Positions 37,074-48,371 of a stretch of 64,000 nt of DNA are shown piece after piece (position 1 is the first letter of the stretch; each line of letters opens with the position of its first letter). Below the pieces are notes generated by a model, which was not told the origin of the DNA, made no database searches, and saw nothing but the letters and a program-made list of their open reading frames with translations. The position numbers and the translations under genes are program-made. The stretch is from CAYOFF01 sp964403415 (lineage in GTDB: Bacteria; Patescibacteriota; Gracilibacteria; Absconditabacterales; Absconditicoccaceae), in contig CAYOFF010000003.1 in assembly GCA_964403415.1 (NCBI GenBank), forward strand, positions 1 through 64,000. The letters run 5' to 3'.

Positions 37074-38102
37074 ATGCGCATAGAGGTTTCACGTCGTCGT
37101 TTGATCGTGAAGGTATTCGTACTAACCGTGCTCTTTAGCGGTATTTTGTTTTTTCTGTATAAAGGTGAAACTCCTGCGCTTCCTGGTCGCTGAAATCATA
37201 CTTCTATTGAAGATAGCGGCACTGAAAAACCTTGACCATATCTCCCCTGAGATGATTTTTCGTGAGCTGCATTCACCTGATCACTGAGTGGCCTCAAAGA
37301 GGAGGTAGATGCAGATCTCCAAGAAATCCTCAACTCCCTCTGACTCACTGAGCACAATAGCGCTATTGTAGAAGCCATTGCGCGCAAAAAATATACAGAT
37401 ATGTGTCGTGTTTTTTGATCGTTTTGTCAGGTCGTCAATTGGGACTGATCGTTTAGCTTTCAGGAACACTACTACTACCAAGGGTTGTTTATTAGTTTGA
37501 GTAGGTACTTAGACAAAACCGTGCAATACTCTCCCCATTTCAGTCAAAACCTTTCTCGTATTACATTCTACAAAGACAATACCTGAAGAAGATGATGAGC
37601 AGATCACACCAAAGTAAGAATAAATACAAAAATTATTCCTACCAATAGAGAATTTTGGGAGGTCCTCTCTCACGAAGCTGGACACATTATCGACTTCAGT
37701 AGTATGAGATGATGAGTTACACCTGCTCTAGATCCGGCGTATACAGAGTTTGGTAGACCACAGTTTTATGTAGATGATCCATCGCTTGAGTTCTATCGCC
37801 TCAGTCGAAAAAATGAATTTGTTAGACATGCCGACGCAAGTTACAAAGATTTTGTTAGTTGATATGCCATGGAAGATCCTTTTGAAGATCTTGCTGAGAC
37901 ATTCAATATGTACATCAATCATTACGATCTTTTTATTCGTATGACCTCCACAAGTGATATTCTCAAAAAGAAGTTTTCTTTTGTAGAACGTCTCTTCCTT
38001 TGATACAAGTGACATCCCCTTATTCCACAGAAAACTAGCTCACTCGATCCTACCGAAAGATTCCGAGACACCACCAAACTTTATACGGAAGTATCCTCCT
38101 AA
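37074..38102 (+). CDS. Membrane-anchored protein with HExxH zinc-peptidase motif
   Basis: 342 residues: an N-terminal membrane anchor (VKVFVLTVLFSGILFFLY), a Gly/Pro-rich linker and a domain with SHEAGHIIDF at about residues 205-215, an HExxH zinc site. About 75 residues later comes ATG-encoded MEDPFEDLAETFNMYINH, where a glutamate (ED or AE) could be the third zinc ligand as in gluzincins. It is therefore probably an extracytoplasmic metallopeptidase of unassigned family. Several UGA codons fall in the Gly-rich linker. It is followed by a GT2 gene after 6 bp, indicating an operon. Confidence 0.6.
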
Positions 38103-38108
38103 GATCCC

Positions 38109-39719
38109 ATGGCAAAAGCATATCTAGACGTCCTCGAGGTTAAACAGAACCATCCTTATTGGTTCAAATTTTTTCGTATGCTTCCTGGAGCAATGACATC
38201 TATTATCCTTTTGGCTATGCTTACTGGGTATGGATTGTTTATACGAGGAGAAGCAACCACGCTAAGACCGCTTATTTTTGGAACACTCATCATCGTTATG
38301 ATTTATTTCATTCGATGGTTGATTAGATGATTTGAGTATACTCTCTATACGCTTCCTGCCCTCTTCAAACTCGTCTCGTACAATCGTACAGATTTTTCTC
38401 CCGTTATTTTTCCCTCTGCATCTGCCACACTCAACACTACGCAACAACGCCTTCAAGAAAAACTCCCCTGAGATCTCCAAGCTCATGAAATTATCCATCG
38501 GTTCATTCTTCCGATGGTCAATGAGTCATATGAAATTATTCATGAAACACTCACTAATCTCCAAAAAAGCTCATATCCATTACAATCTCTTGCTATTACG
38601 ATATGATGAGAAGAAAGGAAAAGCGAACATTTTCTTGCTGTTTGGGAACGTGTGTCTCGTGAATTCTCTGATGTTTTTGGATATCTTTCTCATACCCTTC
38701 ACCCTGCTGACCTTCCCAATGAACTTGTAGGGAAATGATGAAATATAACGCGAAGTGCTCACCAAGAGTATCAAAAAGTGCTTGATCATTTTTGAGTTAC
38801 TCCAGACAAAATACTCGTAACGACACTGGATGCTGATAGTAATATAGACCCTCAGTACCTTCCTGTACTTACCTATACATACCTTACTACTCCCGATAGA
38901 AAGAAAAAATCATATCAGCCGATTATTTTCTTTTATAATAATTTTTGGGACGCTCCATTCTTTAGTAAGGTGGTAAGTTTGTGTAATACCTTCTGGATCA
39001 TGTTCAATGCTATGAAAAAATATGGCACGAGAAATTTTTCGACGCATGCCCAACCACTTGATGGATTGATTGAAACATGATTTTGGTCTGTGCAAACAAT
39101 CGTTGAAGATGGGCATCAATACTGGAGAAGTTACTTTGCATTTGATGGTGACTACGAGTGCGTCCCGGTTTTTGCCAACGTCTATCAGGATGCAAACCTT
39201 CATGAGACATTTCTCAAAACTGCCGTCGCTCAGTACAAACAAATGAGAAGACGATCACATGGTGCCGAAGATGTTGCATATGCATTCTGCGCATGGATAG
39301 AACGTCGTAAACGCGTGCCATTTTGAAGAACACTCTATGATGTCATGAGACTTCTGGAAGCAATTGTTCTCCGATCCACACTCCATTTGGTTTTGATGTG
39401 ATGAATCTGATTTTCATTGATCAAAGATATTGAGATCAATACATTTATTAGTCTCGGCGCATTTGTAGGTATGTGCATGAAGTTTTCGTATGTTATTATG
39501 ACGATTTCTATTATCCTGCAATTGCTTTACTGTCCATGGCATAAACTCCCCAAAAGAGACTGGCGGAAAGCTGTTATCTTTGCAATACTCTACATTCCCC
39601 TTGCAGGGCTTGTTCTCGTAAGCTTCAGTTGAATCCCTGCATTTCAGACACAGATTGCACTTATGATTAATAAGCCTATGAAAAAGTTTAACGTCACAGA
39701 AAAAATAAGAAAGACATAA
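38109..39719 (+). CDS. Membrane GT2-type (cellulose-synthase-like) glycosyltransferase
   Basis: 536 residues. Two N-terminal hydrophobic segments (TSIILLAMLTGYGLF; PLIFGTLIIVMIYF) and several C-terminal ones flank a cytoplasmic domain with GT2 features: LVTTLDADSNIDPQYL (DxD), a VEDGHQYW motif in the position of the acceptor ED, and QYKQMRRRSHGAED resembling QxxRW. Such enzymes build and export polysaccharide or glycosylate lipids. The donor and product are unknown. It starts 6 bp after the HExxH protein, so the two probably function together. Confidence 0.68.
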
Positions 39720-39776
39720 AGTACACGCATACAAAAAGCATACAAGATATATTTTTTATCCACTCCTTCGTTACAG

Positions 39777-40793
39777 ATGTCGCTCACCCTACCCGATCGC
39801 TCACAAGTACTTGCCGCACTCGCAGCCTGCCAAAACGAGGCAGATATCCAATCATTTCATCAAGCATACCTTGGTAAAAATGGTGAGATCAATCTGCTTT
39901 TCAAGGCGCTCAAGGATCTCTCCCCTGAAGATAAAAAACTCTACTGATGACAAATCAAAGAGCTTTTTGATGCTGTTGAAGAAGCATTTTTTGCTAAGCA
40001 AACCGCCATCAAAAGACATGCGTGGGATGCGTCATTATCACAGGAGTATATTGATACCACAACGCCATGATTATTTCCCGAAGAGGGACACCTTAGTCTT
40101 CAAAGCAAAGTGAGAAAACATGTTGAAGAAATTTTTCTTGGTATGGGCTTCCACATTGCATATGGTCATGATATGGTGACGCAGTACGAAAATTTTTCTT
40201 CAGTAAATATTCCTCCGACACATCCTGCTACGGAAATGCATGATACATTTTACCTCAAACAGTCAGATACAGGAGGAAATAAGCTGCTTATGAGAACTCA
40301 TACCTCTGCACTCCAAAATGAGCTTATCAAAAGTTATGGTGTCCCATGTAGATGCATCGTCCCTGGCAAAGTATACAGATACGAAAATATGGATGCAACT
40401 CACGATTGCGTCTTCTGGCAAATTGAAGGTATCGTGATCGATAAATGAATTTCTATCGCTCATTTCAAACATATGATTCAGCAGATTTTGAGCGCACTCC
40501 TCGAGCAAAACGTTAAGATTAGAATGAGACCAGGATTTTTCCCTTTTGTAGAGCCTGGTTTTGAGATAGACGCTTACTATCAGATGGGCAAAAAAGCTAA
40601 GCGATTAGAAATTCTAGGCGCTGGTATGATTCATCCTCGCGTTCTTGAAGAAGCAGGAGTAGATCCAAAAGAGTACTCTGGATTTGCATTTGGTATGGGT
40701 ATGTCCAGACTTGTTGCACTCAAGTATGGGATTCGCGATATTAGACTTCTCACCAATGGTGATCTCAGATTCGTCAAAAGTTTCAACGACTAA
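39777..40793 (+). CDS. pheS: Phenylalanyl-tRNA synthetase alpha subunit
   Basis: 338 residues, normal for PheS. The N-terminal helical arm has AYLGKNGEINLLFKALKDL. The class II catalytic core has TTPGLFPEEGHL, HPATEMHDTFYL (motif 2 region), LMRTHTSALQ, EGIVIDKGISIAHFK and the C-terminal motif 3 GFAFGMGMSRLVALKYGIRD. Conserved glycines of DTTTPG and DKG are UGA codons (for example 40446-40448). pheT is not next to it, unlike the usual pheST operon; the following gene is on the other strand. Confidence 0.94.
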
Positions 40794-40821
40794 TATTAAA
40801 CCACTAGTATTACGTTCAGTT

Positions 40822-41781
40822 CTAGTATAACGACGGGAGTCGACGCCTCCCTCCTGCAAATGCAAGATCTGCTGTAAGATCAAATCAGATATATCTTGAG
40901 AATCGCTGTTGCGAAAGTTTCTCTTGGTTTCCGTTCCCATCGTATACTTTTCTGAGGATACGTCCTTCTCGAGCACCTATTCTCTCCCTTGTAATTTTTA
41001 CGTATGATGGTGTTTCACGTAGCGTCGCACTTAGTAGTACGTGAGATCCTCATGGAGACACCCACGTTCTAAAATAGACTGCATGCTCACCGTTATTTTT
41101 GATTTCGAACTGTTTGGAGAGTTCAAACATAACTGCATCATCTCACATAATTTCTGATCCATAAAATGCTGGATATCGATGACGGTGAGATAATCTTTTG
41201 GTCACAATGACTTCTGGATTGAGCAGCGCATTCCAAAACAAGAGCGTGCTTGCTCCACAGGCTCCCTCATAAAACATAAATGGTCTTCACTGTGAGAGAT
41301 CACTGCACCATCCCTTGAGCGTTGAAATAAGTCTATTCATATTGAGTCTCTGTTTGGGTGCGAGCATTTTCTTGTCGAGTGCAGAAAGTGCCAAGAGATA
41401 ATTTTGCTTTCTGCATGATCAGTAGGTGCTGATATCTCTTTTTGCCGCATAGAACTGTAGATGTGGAAGTGCATGCACCGCTGTAATAACTTTGTGAATG
41501 TATGTGGGATCACTTTCTTTTTTGAAGTTTTCTATATGCGTACTAGGTGTTGATCTCTTTTTGTCCGTGGTATGTGTAATAAAATTGAACGATGCATCTG
41601 CTGAATTGTATGAGAACTCTCTTTCGTCCATCACATAGTAGTTGGAGATACTTGTCATGTACGGCAAAAGTGTATCTACCGCCGTGGTAAGTTCTTGTTG
41701 CCCAAACTGCGCATAGCAAGGCGTAAAAAGAAAGCACAAACAGACGATACTGCTGATTAGCGTTCTAGGGATCGTATACAT
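40822..41781 (-). CDS. Exported VanW-family protein
   Basis: 319 residues. It has an N-terminal signal peptide (hydrophobic ISSIVCLCFLF, then CYAQ). The C-terminal half carries a VanW-type core with YEGACGASTLLFWNALLNPE, comparable to the GGGxCQxSTxLYNAxL motif of the family, followed by LSHRHRYPAFYG. VanW-like proteins occur near vancomycin-resistance genes and in wall-related loci, but their biochemical function is not established. A role at the wall is inferred. Confidence 0.65.
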
Positions 41782-41941
41782 GAGTGCGAAAGATGAATAG
41801 GATGTATGGGCGTGACTATGTATTTCGTATCAATAGTGTTGACACTCTCTGGAAAATACATGAAAGACATCAATATGCAAGTCATTTTCACACGACAAGG
41901 CATGCATGTACTAGCAATTATACATGAACATCCCTCAATCA

Positions 41942-41964
41942 CCGCTTATACCCTATACAAGCGG
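41942..41964 (-). terminator. Hairpin just after the mtaB-like stop codon
   Basis: CCGCTT/AAGCGG forms a 6-bp stem with an 11-nt loop, starting one base after the stop of the methylthiotransferase gene. No T-run follows on the minus strand, so it may be a weak terminator or an mRNA-stabilising hairpin. The rest of the 183-bp gap to 41781 shows nothing else. Confidence 0.4.
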
Positions 41965-43218
41965 CTATACGACCACCTCTACGATGTCCCCTCTCTGCCA
42001 AGTACCGTCTTGTGGCAACGTTACCTGAATATAATTGGGTGTCCATCAAGAATGTATGCCTTTTTTCTGCTCTTCTACGAGAACAGGCCGTGTATGTCAT
42101 TTATTTTTGGCCACAAATGCCTGCCTTACCTCATCTGCACATGCAAGCAGGCGCTCCATTCTTTCTTGTTTGATAGCAATAGGCAACTGTCCAGGCAGTT
42201 TTCAGGCGGGAACTGACTCTCATTTTACATGGGCAGAGAAGGGGAATCCGTGTACCTTCGTGATTCCATACGACTTTATGCCGTCTAATGTCTTTTGAAA
42301 GTCTGTTTCTGTCTCACCTGGAAACCCAACAATCAAGTCTGCACCTATACTTATTCGCTCTGCATCTGCTCTTGGTAGTTGTCTTATCCTCCTCAATACG
42401 CGATCCAGAAGTATCTCATCATAATTTCTATTCATCAGCTGAAGTACCGGCGTTGCAAAACTCTGGATTGATATATGAAAATGAGGCAAAAATCTTGTAT
42501 CTGAGACAACTTCAAAAAATTTATCATCCAAAAACTCTGGTCATAAGCTGGATATTCTTATTCTCTCGATGGTTGTTTTTGTGAGAATTTGCTCTAATAG
42601 ATCTGAAAATCTACTCTCCTGCGGTTTCCTCGTATGAGAAGCTCATCGAGATGCAAGATTTACTCATGTAATAACAATTTCTTTTCCACCTTGATCTGTA
42701 AAATGATTGATCTCATCAATGATTTCCTGCGCTGTTCTGTTTCTTTGCGAACCTCTTTTGTAAATTGTTAAACAAAACGTGCAGAATGTGTCGCATCCCG
42801 ACTGAATGACTATAAATTTTTTGGTGAATAAGTGCATATTTTGGACGACATCGAGATCTATTTCTGTATTCAAATCGTAGGTTGCCGCCTCGATTGCGTC
42901 TGTCTGTCCTTTGGGATCTTCACCGAGAAGCACTATATGTTCACGCCATGTTTTCAGTGAAGGATAGATCGTATAAAACTTTTCGTAGTCCATTGCCTCA
43001 CCTTTCTCGAAGGCGCCACATCACGTTAAATAGAGTTTTTTTCACTCTCTTAGGATGCTTTTTGCGTCTTTTAGTCGTTTCTGTTTTGCTGTATCTGTGA
43101 CAACGCACGTAGCCATAATATGTGCGTTCGTATCGGCAAAACCACGCTGAGCAAATGCAGCGAGTCGTCTATTGAGATAGAATTTGTTGACCTTACAGCC
43201 GTAGACCGAATATTCCAT
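41965..43218 (-). CDS. mtaB: tRNA methylthiotransferase of the MiaB/MtaB family
   Basis: 417 residues with the three-domain plan of radical-SAM methylthiotransferases. The N-terminal UPF0004 domain has YGCKVNKFYLNR, ATCVVT and LTGCGA, giving the three cysteines that hold the auxiliary cluster. The radical SAM domain has QSGCDTFCTFCLTIYKRG (CxxxCxxC), and a TRAM-like C-terminus follows. YGCKVN rather than the GCQMN of MiaB favours the MtaB group, which modifies t6A37. The start overlaps the 3' end of the VWA gene by 26 bp. A UGA glycine lies in LTGCG. Confidence 0.85.
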
Positions 43219-44197
43219 TTTGGCGTTTCTTGTATGTAATTATACCCCATATCCCCAGCTGAACCACTATTCCACACAGTACGATCCAGACTATCCACCT
43301 ATTGATATCTATGATACGGAGCACACGATGTTGGAACGTTGTTTTTTGGAGTGATTTTTTGACGTTTTCTACAAATGGATCGATCTGTGTTCCTGGCTGG
43401 ATATGCATGAAATATCCCTCTGTACGAGCTGCGAGTTGACGTAGTAGCTCAGGATTGAGCGGAGCCATTACTACATTTCCTTCTATATCTTTACCTACAA
43501 TTTCGTCTTCACTCCCAATCGCAAGCGCAAATACGGGGACCCCTATCGACTCTACGAGATCCATAAGTCCATACGGATCTAATCCCCTACTACTGTCTCC
43601 ATCCGTAACAAGAAGTATCGCTCCTGGACGTTCTTCACGCGATGCTGCTTGCTGTAGGTTGTCTATTCACATCAATAGTGCATCTCCCAATGCGGTTCAC
43701 ACAAACATATTGGTTGGAGGAAATTCACTGAGACTGAGGTGTTGTATTCTCTGCATAACCGCTTCTTTGTGTGGAGAAAATGGCATAATCATAACAGGAA
43801 TTCATGAGAATGTAATCATAGATACACTATCTCCTGAAAGTCACTGCAGTACTTTGTTGAGGACATCTTTTGCTACTTGAAATCTACTCGGCGCAACATC
43901 GGTCGCAGCCATTGATAACGAAATATCTAGAAGCACTTGGACATACTGCTCGTTACTTTGTTGTGTAGTTACACCGATAGGAATACGTAGATCAAGCGGA
44001 TAGATTACACAGCCTATACATATCAGCCGCATCACTATACGCTGACTCATACGTTTTCGCTGCACAATCTGATGGTTTGGTACCACAAACTGTGGCTTCG
44101 CTGGGACATATATCAAAATCACCAGTAATGCAATTATGATGCATGACCATAGCAGTCCTCATACGTTTCGCTGAATCTGTGAAACCTCTATTCACAT
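43193..44197 (-). CDS. VWA-domain membrane protein (BatA-like)
   Basis: 334 residues with two N-terminal hydrophobic segments (about 12-32 and 50-66), a von Willebrand A domain with a MIDAS motif DISLSMAATD (DxSxS) and TDGD later in the domain, and a C-terminal membrane helix (IVWIVLCGIVVQLGIWGI). This order is the BatA/YehP-type layout. Such proteins usually work with MoxR ATPases; a MoxR gene lies about 10 kb away at 54780-55910. The second codon is a UGA. The gene overlaps mtaB by 26 bp. Confidence 0.8.
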
Positions 44198-44234
44198 AGT
44201 GGGACGCAAGATAAATATCTACAAAAACATTTTT

Positions 44235-45044
44235 CTACGTTGCCAACATAACCCTATCTCATTGCAGTTTGATTAGCCCTTCATTTTGGAGTTGTACAAC
44301 AATGCGATCAAATTCTGCGTGCGGTGCATGTGTACGCATCTCTTCTAGGGACACGTCTTTGTGAGCGATCAGATGTCTTACTATTTTTCCCCTCGCTTGC
44401 CTAGGAGAGCCAATGAATGACGACTGCTTGGAGAGCGGTTTTACTCATGTTTTTTTTGCAGTTAGCACAAGTGCACCATAGTCCATAACCGCATTGTATC
44501 GATCATTTGCTCTTCATTCTGGAATGACTGCCAGAGAGATCTCTTCGAGGTCTTTGAGAGAAATCTCCTCTGGCAGGCCGAGCTCTACAATATATACTCT
44601 CCTCACGTTGGTGTCAATCACTGGTACGGGCATATTGTATGCAAATGCAAGCAGTGAGCATGATGTATACGGACCAATTCCTGGCAACGTGAGGAGAAGC
44701 TCTCTGCGTCTGGGCAGAACACCGTTGTGTGCGCTTACGATTTCTTGGGCACAACGTTGTAAGCGCAATACTCTGCTGTTGAAGCCAAGCCCAGACCACA
44801 GCGAGAGCAAGCGATCCTTGGGCGCTTCTGCAAGTGCAGCAAAGGTAGGAAGCGCCTCCACAAACGCTTCAAATTTCGGCACGACTCTATCTACTTGTGT
44901 CTGCTGCAGCATAATCTCTGACACAAGTACATAATATGGATCTGCCGTGTCCCTCCATGGCAGGTCTCTTTTGTGGATAGCATACCGCTCTAGAATCTTA
45001 TTCTGGAGCGCAATGATATGCTCATATGCAACACCTACTCACAT
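44235..45044 (-). CDS. mutY: A/G-specific adenine glycosylase MutY lacking the iron-sulfur cysteines
   Basis: 269 residues against ~350 for standard MutY. It removes adenine mispaired with 8-oxoguanine. The catalytic core is intact: SEIMLQQTQVDRV (catalytic Glu), LPGIGPYTSCSLLAFA (helix-hairpin-helix) and VPVIDTNVRRV (catalytic Asp). YNAVMDYGALVL follows, but the Cys-x6-Cys-x2-Cys-x5-Cys that should come next is absent (LTAKKTGVKPLSKQSSF). The C-terminal MutT-like recognition domain also appears missing, replaced by a short winged-helix-like stretch. It starts within a strand-consistent group after the PLD gene. Confidence 0.85.
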
Positions 45045-45065
45045 CCCAATATATGATACTATAAA

Positions 45066-45082
45066 TATCCACACCCTTACAG
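45066..45082. repeat. Copy of a 17-bp dispersed motif, TATCCACRCCCTTACAG
   Basis: The sequence here differs by one base from 36928-36944 in the structured gap before the HExxH gene. It lies in the 50-bp gap between the PLD and mutY genes. A shortened version (TTTCCACGCCTACA) is near 49950, just after the HTTM gene. Confidence 0.5.
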
Positions 45083-45094
45083 ATGCTATTTATG

Positions 45095-46213
45095 CTATTT
45101 TGACGCTGCTCGATCTTTTTCAAACTGCCCTACAAAGCGGCGTATATTTGCTTTGTCTGTTAGGATAATACTGACTTCTCTGTTGTTCTCAATCGCTTGT
45201 GTCGAGAAGTTCATACTTCCTACAAGCATATATGCCTGGTCTACAAGAAGCACTTTGGCATGAAGATAGGGAGCTGGAAGTATGCGCACGTATGGCGCCA
45301 GCTCATCCAGTCGCCCTTTTGCTTGATTGGGAGATACCAGAATCTGTAAACGAGATCCTTGTTTCTCTGCGAATATTTTTAGCCTCTCTATTATTCACTC
45401 GTCTTGTACATACTGCGCAGCAATAACGATCTCGCTCTTTGCAGACTCGATCAATTTCTCTACACGCTCCCTGCATGTCAACGGACAGATGAGAAGATTG
45501 GGATGAACTGTTTTCTCTGGGATCACTGCTCAGGATCGATCTGCTTGCAGCATATAATCTAGACTTGCAAACACCTCCTTGTCATGACCTATGACCCGAT
45601 ACTCTCTATTTTTTCGGAAACTCGTATAGGTAAGATTGGAGGTACTCAGCAGATATGCATCATCTGCTAACGTCACTTTTTCGTGAAGATACGATGTAGG
45701 TAAATGATCATCAGAACGTACCTGCACACCGCATGCAGTGAGATATTTTTGGAGACTGAGGAATTTTTTGTCTATTGTATTACTTGCATATGACTCATAT
45801 GGGAAAGACTCATGTATCAGTTGTACACTTACTCACTTGTGACGTAGTGCACAAAGTATATTGCGTATTTTTGTATGATCTAACCTATAATACCCCATAC
45901 GCAACCTATATTTGGTATCCTGGAAAAATGCCGTAATACGTTCTTCTGTTCCGTACGGACTGATCATCACCTCTCCACTGAGTGGGCGAATGTCGCCGAC
46001 TGTCCATTCTGCAATATCCGTAATTTTGTCACCTTTGCTATCTTTGCCGTACATCTCCTTGTTTCTTTGTTCGATACGCGCTATCTCTAGGTCTTTTCGT
46101 CACCTTCCCCATCTCATTTGCTGACCCCAATCTGTCATTATACCCAGAAATACTCCTGCACAAATGCCCAATGCCCGCATCAGTATACGTGCTATGTTTG
46201 GTGATTTTTGCAT
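45095..46213 (-). CDS. Membrane-anchored phospholipase D superfamily protein
   Basis: 372 residues. A hydrophobic N-terminal segment (IARILMRALGICAGVFLGIM) is followed by two HKD half-sites: SYLHEKVTLADDAYLLSTSN (HxK) at about residues 167-186 and PYLHAKVLLVDQAYMLVGS at about 315-333. In each a Ser/Asn follows as expected, so the paired active site looks complete. Family members include cardiolipin synthases and nucleases; neither can be chosen from sequence alone. UGA glycines interrupt the code-11 reading. Confidence 0.8.
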
Positions 46214-46406
46214 ATCTTTTGTTCAAAACTAAAGGTATTACCTCATATACAAGCCACTTCTCCATTTCAAGACCCTTTTTTACAAAAACATTCAAAATTT
46301 GCACTATGAAGCGGATTTACGTACAATTATGATAGACATTTATACCAGCAAGAATACCCTCCTGTGAGGGATAGAGAGAGGATGATATTTATCTCTTTAC
46401 ACTGAG

Positions 46407-46643
46407 ATGCGAACACAGCGAAAACACTTCTGGTATCGGATCTGAATAGGATTGCTTCTGTTACTTATCTTGATTCTTTTGCTCCGATTCGCTTGGACGG
46501 TCAACTATAGGCTAACCACCACGAGAGAGCGAGTCATGGGTACGATATGACGAACCATTGTAGGTATTATTGTGCTTGCCATCATTGTATGGATTATTAT
46601 GCTCATCCTCAATCGAGTCTGATCCAAGAATTTTAAACTCTAG
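46407..46643 (+). CDS. Small two-helix membrane protein
   Basis: 78 residues, missed by standard-code ORF calling because of three internal UGA codons. Two hydrophobic helices (IGIGLLLLLILILLLRFAW and IVGIIVLAIIVWIIMLIL) are joined by an Arg/Thr-rich loop (RLTTTRERV). It ends 13 bp before the Na/Pi cotransporter-like gene, so the two are likely co-transcribed. The family is unknown; an accessory subunit of the transporter is possible. Confidence 0.65.
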
Positions 46644-46656
46644 TTTGTGAAACCCC

Positions 46657-48345
46657 ATGTTTGATATTCGATGACTGCTTGCTGGTATATGAATACTCTT
46701 CTTTGGTATGGAGACGTTTGAGTCTACCATCAAAAAACTCAGTGGTCACAAACTCAAAACAATCGTACAAGACTTCACCAATACGACTTTTAAGTCTATT
46801 TTTAGCGGGACACTCATCACAGGGATCACTCAAAACAGCGGCATTGTTTCGCTCTTGGTACTTGCCTTCGTCTCTGCAGGGGTCATGCAACTCCACAATG
46901 CGATCGGTGTTATTCTTGGCGCTAACCTCTGAGGGACACTTGATAGTCTTGTTATTGCGTATATCTGATTTGGAGACTACAGCATTTCTGCGCTGGGGCT
47001 GCCTTGTATTAGTGTGTGATGGCTCTTACTTTTGATCTTTAGAGGAGAAAAAGTTCGCTCTGTCGGCAAGATGCTTATCTGATTTTGATTGATCTTCGTC
47101 GGTCTTGGCTATATGAAAGAGAGCGTAGAACATCTCAAAACCGTCGTAGACCTCAGCGCCTACAAAGACATCTCTCTTCTTCGGTTTTTCTTGTTGGGAA
47201 CTCTTCTTACTGTTGCACTACAGTCTAGCAGCGCCATGATTTTGCTCTGACTTACTGCACTTTCGTCACAAATCATCACCTTCCCCGCAATGTGTGTTAT
47301 TATTATAGGAGCAAATATCGGCACAACTTCTACTGCACTTCTCGTCTCTCTTGGTGGAAAGAGCGTCAAAAAACAAGTAGCACGAAGCCATACTATCTTC
47401 AATGTCACGCTTGCGCTCTTGAGTATTTTTCTTCTTGAACGATATATGCGATTAGTCCTGGATGTCTTCAAACTTTCGAACAACCCTGTCTTTTGAGCAG
47501 CATTTTTCAATTTCATTTATAAGCTGAGTGGCGTTATCATCTTTGCTCCTTTTCTCAAGCAGTATGCTCGTCTACTCAAACGAATCATCCCTGATGACAA
47601 AAGCAGCCTTCCTCTCCAAATCGAACAACTCGCGCTCAAGCAAAACACTGATCCTGCTCTTGTGTGACCACAACTTATCGCGCTTCGCAACGATTGTAGA
47701 AGAATTATTCGCAAAACATTCTCATACAACGTCTATGTATACTGCATAGATCGTGATCTCATGCGTCGTCCTGGCGTGACCTTTGATGAGATCAAGCAGC
47801 ATCCCGTTGTACGAAGCGAAGAGCATCAAAAAGAAATTTATGAACAACTTCAGAAAGCATGAGACATCATGCTTGAGCATCTCTTCCCAATCAAGCATCT
47901 CACGCTGAGCACCGAAGATGTTGCACAGATTACTATCATCGAAGATATTATTACCAACTGTATGCAGTCAGCTAAAAACATCAAAAATATTTCTCATGAC
48001 ATTATTGCGCTCAGAGAGATCAATAGCGAGCTTACGAGATGAATATACTCTTCTCTCTACAATCATACCATCAATTTTTACATGCATATTGCACATCTCA
48101 CGGAGTGACATACAGAGACCCTTGAGACTGCTATGGCAGAGCTCAACAAAACATACGATGAAATTCAAAAATATCATGATGATTTTATGATGATCATTTC
48201 CAAACAAATCGCTGGAAAATTCGTGGAAGAAATACATATTCCTACCATGATCAATATAAACACCTATGCACATCAGTCATTCACCCTCATGATGAATGCT
48301 GTAGAGACGGCATTTATAGATTCAGATCAGGACCCCAAAAGATAA
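46657..48345 (+). CDS. Na/Pi cotransporter (NptA-like) with PhoU-like C-terminal domain
   Basis: 562 residues. The N-terminal half is a sodium/phosphate cotransporter (PF02690) repeat protein: LLAGIGILFFGMETFES, the first QSS-type repeat near GITQNSGIVSLL, and the second repeat TVALQSSSAMILLGL with IIIGANIGTTSTALL. The C-terminal ~220 residues are helical and PhoU-like. This fused layout is common in bacterial NptA proteins. The ATG is fixed by a TAG in the same frame upstream. Phosphate specificity is by homology only. Confidence 0.85.
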
Positions 48346-48371
48346 TTATTTTTAATTTTTTGATTAGCCGT

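Noticed and set aside
41806..42216. 136-codon plus-strand ORF
   Set aside because: Most of it is antisense to the C-terminal part of the methylthiotransferase gene; no recognised domain.
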